In this document: one piece after another, positions 11,797 to 23,949 of the stretch
How the letters are laid out: each line of letters starts with the position of its first letter
Position numbering within the stretch: the stretch's first letter is position 1
NCBI GenBank assembly: GCA_948474755.1
Contig: CAOLHI010001288.1
Coordinates: 341,998 to 405,997, forward strand
DNA from: Ctenosaura bakeri
Taxonomy: Eukaryota; Chordata; Lepidosauria; Squamata; Iguanidae
Length of the DNA stretch: 64,000 nucleotides
Direction of reading: 5' to 3'
Program-made: the position numbers and the translations under genes
Notes under the pieces: generated by a model
The model's input: only the letters and a program-made list of their open reading frames with translations
Told to the model about the DNA's origin: nothing
Database searches by the model: none

Positions 11797-12698
11797 TCAA
11801 TGATTTCTTTTGAAAAAGTTCTCTTTCTTGTTCAGTTCAGGTTTTAACAAAATAATGTAGCATTTGGGGAAAAACAGGCAACCCAGCAATCCAGCACTGG
11901 AGGCTAAGATGGAGAAGATTTCCATAGCTACCAGGTACTTTCTCTTGGTGCTCAAGTAGGTTGGGATAAAAGCCAACCAAACAATGCAAAACACCAACAG
12001 ACTGAAAGTGATACATTTGGCTTCATTGAAACTATCTGGAAGCTTCCGAGCAGAAAAAGCCACACTGAAGCTGGCAATGGCCAGAAAGCCCATGTAGCCC
12101 AGGACACAGAAGAACATGAGAGGTGATGATTCATTGCATTGTAGCACAATTTCCTCTGACAATGAATGCATGTCAGTATCTGGGAATGGGGGACAAGTGG
12201 CCAGCCACACAAGACAAAGACCTGTTTGAATCATGGAGCAAGAAAAAATGATGGAGCTGCTCAGTTTTTTCCCCATCCATTTCTTCATCTTGGATCCTGG
12301 TTGTGTGGCCATGAAAGCTAGAACCACTGTGATGGTTTTTGCAAGTATAGTAGAAACAGCCATTGTGAAGGTAATGCCAACGGCAGTTTGACGAAGAAGA
12401 CAAGTTATCTTCTCAGGTTGGCCAATGAAGAGCAATGAAGAAAGGAAACAGAGAAGGAGCAAAATGAGAAGCGTGTAGGTGAGGTCCCGGTTGTTGGCTT
12501 TCACTATGGGAGTGTCATGGTACTTGATAAACAATGTTAGCATCAGAACCACAGTGAAAGAAAAGGAAAGAGTACAAATAGCTAAACTGATGCCTAGAGG
12601 GTCTTGATAAGATAGGAAGGTGATAATTTTGGGAATACAAGAATTCTGCTCCATGTTTGCATATTGATCATCTGGGCATTGGAAACAGTCAGCCAAAT
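11797..12698 (-). CDS. V2R-A exon 6 (end of Cys-rich linker and 7TM domain)
   Basis: It begins after a TTTTCACAG acceptor, and its first two bases complete the Asp codon begun in exon 5. It opens [20 protein letters not shown], followed by seven hydrophobic helices. Family landmarks are [13 protein letters not shown] (TM2), [10 protein letters not shown] (TM3), [15 protein letters not shown] (TM5), [14 protein letters not shown] (TM6) and [20 protein letters not shown] (TM7). A glycosylation site NES lies in the second extracellular loop. Confidence 0.97.
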
Positions 12699-13761
12699 CT
12701 GTGAAAAGCAAAGCAGGATTTTCATCAGTGTGAAACAGTGTTGCATTTGGGTTAGAATTCTTTTGTGACTCACACTAACAAAAATAATTGCATGAATTGT
12801 TGCATGGGGTATGCAACAGCCAAAGATTCTGCACATACACACACAACCACCTATCACACTTTCATCTTGGAAAGAAAAAGAGAATTTCTAAAAATCAGCC
12901 CCAATTTGAACAAGAGATCTTTTAATTTGAAAGCATAAATCTTTAGGAGAAATTAAGCTGAGGAAAATGTTCAGAAGCTTCCCTATCCTGAAAGATCTGG
13001 CACTGAAACAGATTTAAGCCCCATCCTACAAAAGGAGAGTTTGCTCTGTCTCAGGGCAATAGCTTTCATCCATTCAGAATTTATGATCTGGGTAGTAGAA
13101 ATACCTTCCTCTACCTCCCTTTCATTTAATGTTGGCTGTCGTGCTGGACTTTTGGCTAAGTTTGTGTATTGAACTCCAAAGCCCCTCTTTCTCCCTGTCT
13201 CTTCCATATTTTTGCACTTAGCATTTATATTTCCAGCATTTGAGGACTAGTAACACTGAATAACATGTATAATAAGATTCTTTTAAAAAAGCCTTCCAAG
13301 AAGTCATATAAGTAAACTAGTGTGCACTGATCCTGGAGATGCAGTTCCTGCTTTTATACTGAATGTATTTGGTTGCCCTCTGTTTTAAACTCTTACCCTT
13401 CTTGTCAGATATCAAGCCTTTTAGACATGGAACACAATCATAGCAGCAGAAGGGCTCTCCTTCCTTCCTCTCCATCCTGTAACCAGGTTGACAGCTTGGA
13501 TTACACACAGAGAGGGGCTTTGCCTGCCCACCAAAGAAAGAGGAGAATGTTAATCTTTATTAAAAGTGACTTGGAATCATTAACATCAGAAAAGAACATA
13601 ACCCACAGTGAACAATGGTACAGCAGAGAGGAGAGGATAGCTCTGCTATGTCAAAGCAGGTTCACAGCTGCTCCAGAAATATTTTTACAGAGTAAAAATT
13701 TGTGTGTTCAGTTGGCTGGCATGCAGATGTGGCTTTGCTCATGATGCCAAGGACCCTGTTC

Positions 13762-13800
<39 letters not shown>

Positions 13801-16199
13801 CATTTATTTCTATACCGCTTATCAACTGAGTGTTATCTAAGCGGTTTACAATGTATTTTAGCTAATTGCCCCCAACAAGCTGGGTACTTCTAGTTTTGTT
13901 TTTTGCTTTTAAGTGGATCTACTTCTTTGACAACAGATCAGTTTCATAATGTCCAGATTCAGTACTGGGCTGCCATGATGTTACTATATAGACAAGCTGG
14001 CAAAATGACTAATGCACATTGACTGTCTGCTACATGGGGTCTGCTAGGGAGCACAAATGATTCTGATCATCTCTTTTATTAAGTAAGACAGGTTCAAACA
14101 GGGAGTAGCCCCCAAAGTCATCAAGTGAAGTTTATGCCTAAGGTTTAGTCTTTGTATCACTGTTTCCTTTTTCATGTTTTACTCTGTAACCACATGCTAA
14201 AGGTATGATGAATATTCACAAAATCAGAACCAGAAAAGAAATTGTGTAGAGTGCAATGACAGTTAATTCTACCTATTTGGTAATGAGAAACTCTTCTGTT
14301 TCTTGATATATCACTGTAACTTGTAAAATCAGAGTGAGGTAATCGTCAGGTTTTTTCTTTTTCTTTTTCCTAACAGTGTTGGGAAGGAGGACTTGATTAG
14401 AAAGCTGTAGTCTTCAGAATGAAAGAGTGAAATGGATTCTTCAGAGATGGGAATTGACCATTGTAAGAGGAGGTGTCAGATATTTATCAAGACCCTTTAT
14501 TTTTTTCTCTAACAAAATATTTTTGATACCATTTCAAGTTGCCTTCAGTCTGGTGATCTTCCAAAGTTCTTCTGAATAGCCCCACTACAAGAATGTTACT
14601 TCATGATGTAGCATCCTACCCAGGTTGGAAAAAAAATGGCCAATGAGGACAGTCATAGTTTTTGCTTCCAGCAGTGCAATTGGAATAACATTGTGTCTGA
14701 GTGTTCATTACTAAAGGTCCACTGTGTGAGTTACTTAAAGCAATTTGAAGTGGTGGCAAAGCATCCTCCTTTTCAAGGAAGGAAAATGGAAAAACTTCTG
14801 CTTCCTAAATTAACAAATCATGAATCCAACTGGGACCTGTCCTACTCCAGAAATTAGGCTGGAACTCTCTATCAACCTCTTCACTATATAACCAATATTG
14901 TTATGTAGCTGAACAGCTCATCTCTCCCAATCATCATGTACCAGGCTGTAGCAGTTGTGATCACCGGTGGTCTGTTCCTCTGCTGACTCATGTTTCTGCA
15001 TTCTCCTGTAAGAAAACTCATTGTGACAGGCAGAAGAAAGGTCCCTGTCAACTCCACTCAGAACCAGAAATAACTCACAGGGATGCAGAAGTCAATCAGT
15101 TGCTTCCTGATCAACAGGAGAACAGTTCCCTGTCCATTGCAGCAGCTGCTGCCTGATAAGTTGGGATGGTGGGAGGACTTTCCCTCTAAGTTACATATTT
15201 TTAAGTACCATAGTGAATTTCAGCCATCATGAATAACCCTTTTTCCTTTATATTAGTGCTCAAAATAACCTCTAGTTCAGAAAAATTGAAGGTGAATTGT
15301 ATCTTCTGCCTGTCCAATAGAGATAGAAGCAAAGGGTATTGCTTTGTGACTTAAGCCAATGACAAACCCAACTGTCTTCAAACCTATGGTTTTAATAGGC
15401 TCTGATGAACTTATCTCAGGACAGCAGAATATCCACAGTGTATGGAATCTGAAGATTTGGAAAATCATTTCCATATTTAGAAAGAGTCTCCACTGAAGAT
15501 ACTGGCATTTAATACATTAAGGAAAACACTCTTGTTGCCAGTTCAGATCATGGTACAAAGATAATTCACACTTATTTAGAAGATGGAATTCTGATAACAC
15601 ATGCATGCTCATTCTAAATAGAAAAGCTTATATTTGTACCTGATTAAACCAGCTATGCCACACAATGGCCTCCTCATTAATGTGGAATTCTTCATCTGAA
15701 GATACCCAAGGATCCATCCTTCCAACTTTTACTCCAATGAAAGAGTCATTTGGAAACGTCACCCAATTGATGATATCAAATCCTGCAATAAGCGCTCCAT
15801 TGGGGTTGAACTGGACCCTTTCCCCAGCACTGTTGTTGAATGAGACAGATTTCAGAAAGGGATGGAGCTAGATTTGTAAAAGAAGGGAGATTTTGTTTTT
15901 CTTTATCAAAAGTGATGCTAAAGGACATTGGTCTGAAGAAGTGTCTCTGATAGATGGAATATTCACACAGCCATTTCAAAGTGAAGAATAAACATCATGC
16001 CTACATTTTCATAGCCTTGTGTCATGCCACGTTTTTCCATTCACATGGCAACTCTAATCAGGTTATCAAAAAGCAGGACTTGCTTAACTGAACAGAAAGC
16101 ATGTGTTGGAGGATTTTAAAATATGAGACCTTGTAAATATATCTAAATCACTGGGAACAGTTGAAAATATTTATATGCTGCAAGATAAGCAAACTTCAA

Positions 16200-16297
<98 letters not shown>

Positions 16298-19200
16298 ATC
16301 TGTCTAACTATCTCTCTATCTTGTACATAAATACAAGAAATGCCACAACAGGACAGATTCTCCTTTGGAAACCCTGCTGATTCACATCCTCAGTTCTGAA
16401 ACAGTGTGTGTGTGTGTGTGTGTGTGTATGCATGTGCGCACACACACATACACACTGATGCATGTGTACATGCATGCAGGAAGCCACATTACGCACGCAA
16501 TCATACTACTGTGATTCAACTTTTGTTTCCAAATTGTGAATCCTTGTTTCTGGTTGGAAGTCAGTTTGGCATTCCATCTTAGTAGTTGTTAATAATGATT
16601 ACTTCATCTAGTTCATATGCTGATGCTTTACTATAAGTTTTATTCAGATATTTTAGAAAACAACGGAAATGCTCTTGGAATGTCAAACAGGCATTCAGGA
16701 GAAAGCACTGTGAAGCATAGGTATGTAACCTCTATTCCTTTATGGAAATTCATTTTTTATTGATCTATCTAAAGATTTACTTAGATCTAGAAATAGGATG
16801 AAATGCATAGGGCTTGTTTCAGATAACCAATAAAGACCATCTACAGAGCATTTGAAGGCTTGTCACCTTACTTTTTTCTTGAGATATATTGCAATTGTGT
16901 AAGTGGAGTGATTTTTGGGGATAATGTGCAATGGTCATATCCAGTTGACAGGACCAGTAATGGAATGCTCATATTGGACTGTTGTTCATGCATTGCCACA
17001 TTAAAGTATGCTGACTAGCATTTGAATGTGCATGGTCACTATGCATTGCCTTTGAGTACTATTGTGCATTGCAAGTGCACAGTGGGTTGTCATCCAAGCC
17101 CATTGTCCATTGATCCACATATGTTATGCTACTTTGTTTTTCAGTAGAGGGGTTGTTTAACATAATTATACTAGTGGATGCTTATGCAACACTAAAGAAA
17201 AATCAGATCTCAGCCAATGAGTGATACCATACTCTAAATTCCCTGCTCCTACCTGCCAGCTCACTTCTAGGATGGGGCAGATATGTCAGTGAGAAGATGG
17301 TCTCTCCAGTAAAGTTTGCATTCCTGACTGTGAACCCAAACAGTTCTTTCTTACTGCATTATAGCAGAGTGCATATGCCCTTTAATGTTTCTATCAGGAG
17401 TTATGCACTGCGTATGAAATCTGGATTCTCTTTCTCTTGTACTATCTTTCCATAGGAGTGACACTTTTTGCAGTGGTGGCCCTGTTCCTAGCCTTTTTTT
17501 CTTTAGCATTGTGTTCTACTGTAATATATCACTTCTCTTTCCAGGAGAGTGTGTAGGCTAGTGGGTCTCATGTCTGCTCTGGTGTCCGCCCTGAACATTA
17601 AAGGAACCATCAAAGGGGCTGAACTCTATCATTCAAATAAGTTCAATACAATGGATAACTTCTTTAAACTGAAACCTGAAACAAATATACAGACTGGCAT
17701 CAGAGCAATTGGCTTTCAATGACCAAAGATGCATCTGGAAAAGTTTGGAGTCATTTAATTATTATTAATAAACTCTCATGAGCAGACACTTTTAGAAGAT
17801 TATCCGCTTCCATCTTCCTACACAACATGTAACCTTTCCTCCCCTCCAGAAAGGGATCTTTCTGCAGAGTAGGGTCATGCTTTACGGGCAAGGAAATAGA
17901 TACAGCTGCCATGCCCAGTATTCACACCTTTCACATGGGTTTCACCAGGTCCTTTCCTTATTCATTCTGGTACACAAACACTGATGTTATATTCATTTCC
18001 ACAGCGCTACAGCTGAGATAAAATTATCCCCAGATTAAATTGCCATTACTTGCCACACCACTTGATTCTGAAGCTCCTTTTTCTCTACCTTTGCCATGGC
18101 TTTGCTTTCGATTTTGGAGGAATATATGGCATGTAAAGCATGAGCCACAGCATAGACAGCATTGTAGATGCTATAGCTCTGGCCTGTTATGCTCATTGGG
18201 AAGACATGCTCAGGAAGACTCTCTAACTTCTCCTCTCCTGTGCAGACATCTCCAACCATTTCTCCATCCTGAACAGAATCCTGAAAAGTACAGCCAAATG
18301 CCTGAGTCCAAAATATCTTGATAAAACCATCTCCATTAGCACTGGAAGGGTTTTTGTTCCAAAGGAATTGCTGGAATCCAGGAAGTTCACTGGAATGAAG
18401 TGTGAAGGATACAGCACCATGGAAGGCTTGTGTATTCCAGCTTCTTCCAGGGATAATATTTTCTAATTCCATCCCAGCTGACAGAATCCAAACCTTGCCT
18501 TTTGACTTTTGCACTGTTTGTCTGAATTTTTGATGTAGCCACCATCTTAATGATAACATGGTGCATGTCTCTCCATAAAAGACCAAAACATTGGCTTTAT
18601 TGTTAGTGACCTTCTCAAAGAAATCTGCTACTGTTTTCACGAAGCCTCCCATGTCAGCGTCATAAGAAATACTGATGAATGATTCTATGACAGCAAAGCA
18701 GATGTGATTGGTAGAAAATTCTGCAAGCATTTTCTTCCTGAACCACTCTAAAATCTCCTCATTTTCAGCAAATAATCCAATCCATCTCCATCCAAAATGG
18801 TGAAGTAACCGGATAATCCCTTTGTAGTGATAGGATCCACTTGGAACCATCTGATGGATGGACAGAGAACTGGTATCTTTTGTTTCAGCTGAAGAAGGAG
18901 AGCCATATGTGAGCTGAATAGAAAGGTGGAGGAAACAGATAGAAACATTTTTAATCTTGCCTATGTATGAAATAAAAAGGTACATTTTGAATGTTGTCAT
19001 ATTTTTTTAAAAAATATGTTTTCTCAATATCATTAGATCAGGTCTTTCCTTAACATAATATATGTTAAAAAGTCTCTCAATCTGGGAAATCAATAGTGTG
19101 ACTCTTGAACATGCTTTAATAGCACAGGCTCCAGGAAAGGTGACATTACTGAATAGCATTCTATCCAAGGCTTAGCCTCCTTGACATCTTTTCCAAAGAA

Positions 19201-21795
19201 ACTTTAATCCTTCTAGACTTTTTTTTTAAAAAAAAATCATATCTTTTTGGTTCTTCTGGTTTTGCCATTGTGTTTCTGATGCTGTTTTACTGTTACTAAT
19301 ACTCATATATATTCATAAATACACACACATGTGGGTACATTTAATAGAATGGTCAATAGTTGCTTGCACTAACAAAACACATCCATCCCTTCTCAAACGT
19401 ACATGCGTACAGATATACATGCACTTTAGGTGTAATTCAATGAATTGGGAAGTGTATCTTACCTGTGAGATCTTGTAGATACCAAATATATTTTGTACCT
19501 CATCTGAGAAGTAAGAAATCAAATTTTCAATCATTGCCACCAGAGTGGCCTGGATACCACATTTATAGTTGGGGACAATTTTATCCCTTGAAGAAATAAG
19601 TTCCATTATGGCATGATTGGTCCAAGTTGGATTCAAATTGCCATCATAAATGCTGAATCCCATTGTAGTATTGGGTAAGAGATGGGGATTTTGATTGATT
19701 TCTTCTACAGCAAAATATAAAGCCAGGACATGCTGATAGTTCTCAGTTATTATGCTACAAACAGAGATTAATTTGATATGACTGAACAATTATATTCTAT
19801 AGCAGTTGCCACTTTGTTGCAAATGTTTTAAAATTATTGATACAGAATACTATATTTACAATATATTAAAAAATAATACTTCATTCAAGGTGGGCTAGTA
19901 TGTAGTATGATAACTAAGTCATATCAATGTCTGAAATAATGGAGCCTGTTCTATCATCTTGGTAAAAGATCTGAATACTAAAGACTGGAAAAATAGTTTA
20001 AAAGATTAAGTATCATCGTGCAGTGGGAGAATTAGCCTGACCTAAAGGAAGTTGCAACACCAACACCACCACAGTAATTCATATATATGACAGAAATGAA
20101 GATGTAAGTACGCAAATGAATCTTTGGAGTCTAAAGGTGCTCCCAGATCAGAAAAGACTGAACACTACAGATGGACATATTTATCAGATCCGGTTACTGG
20201 ACTGCCTTCTTTCCTCTTGCTGAAGTTCATTCCTTTAAAAATTTATGTGCATCTTTTGAAAAATAAAAGAACAAAACAAACTCAGTGGGTATTGGTACAT
20301 ATTTTGTAAATGGAGACATTAATAAACTCAGAACCCTATTATCAAAATTATGTGCCTTTAAAAGAATTTGTGCATGTTTTCACTGAACACATTGCAAGCC
20401 AAACAGGGATATGAATTTCTGACCAATGGCTGTTCTCATGATGATGCATGAACACTCAGTACTGTAAACATATGAGATCTGATGGGATTGAAAAATCCCA
20501 CTGAACTCTTGATAACATAAGTATGGTTCAGTTACATTCACCATGAAATTTGAAGTACATTCAGCTATTTTTCCATTTGAGGGTAAATAGCTTGGCTTGA
20601 AGATCCCAATGAAAAATCAAAGCTGATGTTGGAGGGCTACTTAACATCTAAATGAGTGTGTGTGTGGGGGGGGAAAGCATTTAAAGGAAGAAACACGGAA
20701 AGAAAGGAAGAAAAAAGAAGAGGAAGGTTGCTATAGAGAGGACAAGAACAAGACCAATCAACGTTCCAATTTCACAAAGTGTAATGTTCCAGAGCATTGA
20801 TACCTTTAAAATTATTATTTTTTCAATAGGGAAAGGGAACTAATTTTTGAAATTTCCTTTCCTCTCATTAATGTTGTCTGGAGAACCACCCAATAATTCA
20901 TTGCTCCATTCGCTCATCTTTCTCTGTATGTCTGAAACATAAGATCTCTCTGTTCAGCTTCCACTCCAGTTTTTACTACAGTGTTCTGCTGTGAGTGATT
21001 CCATTGCTGAACTTGGATCAAGGTTCTATAGAGTTGAAGGATGAATTATTTAATTTAAACACAAATCTACTCAGTCCGCACTGCTGAAACCTCCAAGCAA
21101 AGTAGAAGGTGTGTTGATGCTGAAATGGCCATTCTTTAGAATTTTACAATGTGATTTGAAACTGAAAATATGAAAAACAGCACACTGAAAGGGAGTAGAC
21201 ACATTTGACTATATTCAAATTAAGTATCAGGAAAACCACATTTAAAAAAACTGGAAAAAAATATCTGCAAGGAAAATTTCACACAGAAATCTGCATGACT
21301 TTTCACGAGAACTAGATTTTTGTCTGAATTTACAAACTCACTCAGAAACAAGAGGAAATCAATTTAGGATCAAACAAGAAAGTAAAGGAAACCAAAAGAA
21401 ACAGATCCGCCCATGCCTAGTTCTCTCTCAGAGGCATACTGGAGAAAAATGAAAGATGAAATTTTAAAATACAGCAATGAAGAATACTATACTTAAAAGA
21501 AGCACATGAAACTTTCTTAAATGGTTGGCTACATAGAATAAGAGGAAAGAGGAATATTACATGTGAAAAATCTATAGACAAACCTTTTCATTTCTGGAGA
21601 ATCACGGGGATGTGTATTGAATTGCTGTGGACCTAATAAGTACACTGTCTGAAAAACAAGGCCTCCATAAATGAAGTCACCCAACTGAGAATACTTAGAA
21701 AGACCAGCCTGGGAATTCCACATACCACATTTAAATGTGTGAGCAAAGCACACCATGTCAGGCAGCAGAAGGAAGAACAGTATCAACATCATCAT
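11797..21795 (-). CDS. V2R-A: type-2 vomeronasal receptor, six exons, intact (874 aa)
   Basis: Family C GPCR of the V2R type (closest in style to squamate VMN2R26-like proteins), expected on dendrites of basal vomeronasal neurons and tuned to peptide or amino-acid-like cues. Exons: 21795-21584, 19754-19463, 18913-18050, 15867-15640, 13523-13397, 12698-11797 (total 2625 nt with stop). Residues about 1-16 are a signal peptide, 70-530 the Venus-flytrap domain, 533-595 the cysteine-rich linker and 605-865 seven helices ending [10 protein letters not shown]. The phases close exactly: exon 1 ends two bases into a codon, exon 5 one base in. Introns hold only repeats: (ATCT)n in intron 3 and (AT)n plus a LINE-tail-like piece in intron 4. 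Exon 3 has one codon more than in V2R-B and V2R-C (GEMVGD against NARGD). I saw no disabling change. The gene is head to head with V2R-B. Confidence 0.95.
13397..13523 (-). CDS. V2R-A exon 5 (NCD3G cysteine-rich linker)
   Basis: A 127-nt exon after a TGGTGGGCAG acceptor, reading [20 protein letters not shown], then [12 protein letters not shown]. The donor is GTAAGA. Near the donor one A is missing and one G is extra relative to the paralogues, so the end reads DKK rather than DKE with unchanged length and phase. Confidence 0.95.
13765..13890. repeat. (AT)n run plus LINE-tail-like sequence in V2R-A intron 4
   Basis: About 17 AT units (13765-13799) precede TTTCTATACCGCTTATCA ... CTAAGCGGTTTACAA. 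This motif resembles the 3' ends of squamate L2/CR1-type LINEs, and a related TTTATATACTGCC ... GTGCTTTACAA lies at 59430-59480. No coding part is visible. The rest of the intron to exon 4 is unremarkable. Confidence 0.45.
15640..15867 (-). CDS. V2R-A exon 4 (Venus-flytrap domain, C-terminal part)
   Basis: A 228-nt exon, phase 0 at both ends, between an AAATCTAG acceptor and a GTACAAAT donor. It reads [20 protein letters not shown], then [20 protein letters not shown], and ends HSWFNQ. The opposite strand is also open across this exon in all three paralogues; I treat that as a shadow. Confidence 0.95.
16200..16430. repeat. (ATCT)n and (GT)n microsatellites in V2R-A intron 3
   Basis: Roughly 100 bp of nearly perfect ATCT repeats (16200-16300), with one ATC slip at about 16240. 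A (GT)n run follows at 16404-16428. This stretch is homologous to intron 3 of V2R-B, where a different repeat, (AAAT)n, is expanded. Confidence 0.9.
18050..18913 (-). CDS. V2R-A exon 3 (main ligand-binding lobe)
   Basis: An 864-nt exon in phase 0, starting [13 protein letters not shown] after a TTCAG acceptor and ending NQVVWQ before donor GTAATG. It holds [28 protein letters not shown] and [14 protein letters not shown] helix residues near the end. The additional codon relative to the paralogues lies near 18250-18265. Confidence 0.95.
19463..19754 (-). CDS. V2R-A exon 2 (start of Venus-flytrap domain)
   Basis: A 292-nt exon following CTGTTTGTAG. The first base completes a split codon, then [32 protein letters not shown] and VPNYKCGIQ follow. 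The donor is CACAG|GTAAGA. The YQHxLAL and EINxNPHLLPN blocks are hallmarks of squamate and mammalian V2R exon 2. Confidence 0.95.
21584..21795 (-). CDS. V2R-A exon 1 (signal peptide)
   Basis: ATG at 21795 is the first of three in a row; the paralogues have ATGGTG at the same place, so I chose it. The signal peptide is [16 protein letters not shown], followed by FKCGMWNSQ and [12 protein letters not shown]. The donor AAAAG|GTTTGT is weak, but it is the one that matches the phase of exon 2 and lies at the same point in all three genes. Confidence 0.85.
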
Positions 21796-21984
21796 CCTAA
21801 TTGTGAAAGGCTTTCCTGAATACAGATTTCCTAATTTGCATCCAAAGTCTGGTTCCACTGGTAACTTTGTGTGCTAGCAGGTTTAGAGATGGCGATAGAG
21901 AAAATAAAGCAATAGAAATACACTGATCAATCATTGTTGGTTTGCATTCTCTACTACCTCTCACAGTGAATTCGATTAGGGGTA

Positions 21985-21992
21985 TATTTATA
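21985..21992 (-). promoter_or_regulatory. TATA-like box upstream of V2R-A
   Basis: TATAAATA on the minus strand within GAAGATATAAATATA, 197 bp before the ATG. The same word lies at 198 and 196 bp in V2R-B and V2R-C, inside a conserved upstream block (about 21796-22260 here). Function is inferred from conservation. Confidence 0.6.
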
Positions 21993-22309
21993 TCTTCCTT
22001 CAAAACATTTGTTTCTGTTTTTATTAATGGCAATCTGTGCTCCAGAAGGGATTTTGCAGAGTTGTAGAATAAATCACAGTCATTTTGATAATGACAGAGA
22101 CTTAACTCAAAGTGGTGCGTTGCCTGTGGTGTTATTGAAGAAGCTACATTTTTCCACATCTGAGCAGAAGTATTGTCTCCCTATTAGTTGGATAACAAAA
22201 ACCAAAACAGCAATTAAAGGCAGGAAATGTCCTGCCAGACTAAGAATATGACATAACTCATCAAAGCAATCCAGAGGACATTTGGTCGCTCCTTGTCACA
22301 TTCATTCCT

Positions 22310-23380
22310 TATCACACCTTCTTCAGCTGCCTTTCCTGTTAAGTTTCCAGAAAGAGTAACTCTAAAATCTGCTCAGACAAGTTCACATGTCTTCTGTGGA
22401 GAAGGGTTATGGTTAAAAAGTTCAGTTTTTGCAAGAAGCGTGTTACCCTGCTTGCTGGGGGTCCCTCAGGGGGATTCCCAACGCTTGTCAAAATTATCAC
22501 TTGTGGGGAAAATTAGCTATGAACACTGCTGTAGCAATGCAAAGAGGGCAGTGTAATTAAGGATCTTGAGCCCAGCTTTACAGAGTTGGATCACAGGGAA
22601 ATCAGGCTGTTTGAAGTGTTTTATTGAATAAGATGTCAAAATCCATACAAGCACTCATCTACACTCACTCCCACAAACATACAAGGCTGTAGAAATTTAG
22701 AAAGAGGTGAAAATTAAGGGAGAGAAACATAGGGATTTGGGGTAATATTGTACCAATCCAGAAGTCTTCAGCTGGGAAAAGACAAGCGGAGAGTCCAACT
22801 CAGCCTAGGGAGGGGCTGAGGGGAGTTTCCACTGCCAGAGTGACTGCTTGCCAGTCAAGTCTGGGAGAATTCCGAAATGGAGGAGAAAAAGGGTCTCTAG
22901 TTATAACGCTGAACATGTCCTCAGGACCAGATGGCTGAATGTTTATGAAGATGGATCTCAGCTTTGTAGTTCAAAGAAAATACAGTCAGGCATCCTTGTA
23001 GTTCCCTGCAAGAAGGCTATTTCATCTGGGGATGCATGCCTCCAAGGTGTAACATCCCTGGCTGTTTGAAATGTAAATTTGACTCCAGTGATCTCTTGTC
23101 TCCTGTAGGCGCTATTATTACTGAAAATCCATTCAAATGGTCTGTGTGAACCATTTCCAAGATTCACCTAGGATGCATAACAGAAAACAGGGCTAACCTT
23201 TGATTTATATCCATAGCTCTGCTTCCCTATGTGTTCTTCCAGTAGATCTCTATGGTTCACTGTGTTTGATATAATTATGCTCCTCAGGACATAGTATATA
23301 GGTTTGGTAACAAGGTCTTTTTCTTTCCATTTCCCTCATCTACAGGTCTCCTCTTTGTGTGTGGCCTATGCTTGTGGAAC
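22310..23380. other. Upstream intergenic DNA, nothing recognised
   Basis: It lies beyond the conserved upstream block of V2R-A. Short ORFs exist on both strands, none with a domain I recognise and none supported by a paralogous copy in the window. Confidence 0.5.
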
Positions 23381-23387
23381 CTGTAAA

Positions 23388-23460
23388 ATTTGTTGTTGTT
23401 GTTAATTGCAATCAAATCAACTTTAACTTATGGAAATCTTACGATGGAAGACATCAGCAA
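23388..23460 (-). mobile_element. Partial tRNA-derived SINE tail
   Basis: (GTT)n is followed by AATTGCAATCAAATCAACTTTAACTTATGG. In reverse complement this matches the 3' tail of squamate SINEs (CCATAAGT...GACTTGA...AACAACAAC). The promoter half is not recognisable. Confidence 0.5.
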
Positions 23461-23686
23461 GAATCCTACATAGTCAGTATAGGTAGTCCTGTCTTCACAC
23501 AGTCTTCACACAGTCCTGGACTGTGTTTCTCCATAGATTATATTCAGTCTGCTCTTATAGTCAATATTCTTGCTCATGGCAGACAAGAAGTAGCAAAATC
23601 TTTCCCCAAAATTATAAGTTCTGAAGCAAGTTTGTGGGTATTGCTTTTGCTAAACTGATGGGAGCAATTTAGCTGGTGGCTAGAGT

Positions 23687-23928
23687 CAGTCACATAGGGA
23701 CGGGGTGTGGAGGAGTGGTTTGCCCCAGGTGGCAATGTTTTTGGGGTGTTCTGACCCCAACGTGTCCTGGTCAGACCCCTACACACCCTGGCCACGTCTC
23801 CATGTGCCCTGGAAGAACCCCCATGCACTGCAGCCACCCCAATGCACAGTGGCCACACCCTTGTGCCGTAGCTTTGCCCCCCTCTCACCACCCACACCAC
23901 ACTCCCCACACTCCAAGCTCCGCCACTG
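23687..23928. mobile_element. hAT-type non-autonomous DNA transposon, 242 bp
   Basis: A GC-rich insertion bounded by CAGTCACATAGGG and CTCCGCCACTG, short imperfect inverted ends of the CAGTSRC type. Perfect 8-bp duplications GCTAGAGT flank it at 23679-23686 and 23929-23936, the size expected of hAT elements. The interior repeats CCCTGG, CCACGT and GTGCCCTGG-like words. The ORFs across it are compositional. Confidence 0.8.
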
Positions 23929-23949
23929 GCTAGAGTTCTGGATTTAAGA

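Noticed and set aside
15665..15871. An open frame antisense to V2R exon 4, also found at 38326-38532 and 55792-56010
   Set aside because: It follows from the codon composition of the conserved sense exon, has no domain, and changes between copies follow the sense frame.
16200..16300. Regular short repeats that might suggest an array
   Set aside because: A plain ATCT microsatellite without unique spacers, so not CRISPR-like.
19313..19462. In-frame extension of V2R-A exon 2 past its donor
   Set aside because: A canonical CAG|GTAAGA lies at 19463 and the extension is not shared with V2R-B or V2R-C.
21555..21583. Alternative exon 1 donors further downstream (ATGTAATA in V2R-A, ACGTATAA in V2R-B)
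   Set aside because: In V2R-A the phase does not match exon 2 and V2R-C has no GT at the aligned place.
23705..23947. Proline/histidine-rich ORFs
   Set aside because: They lie inside the 242-bp hAT insertion and reflect its composition.
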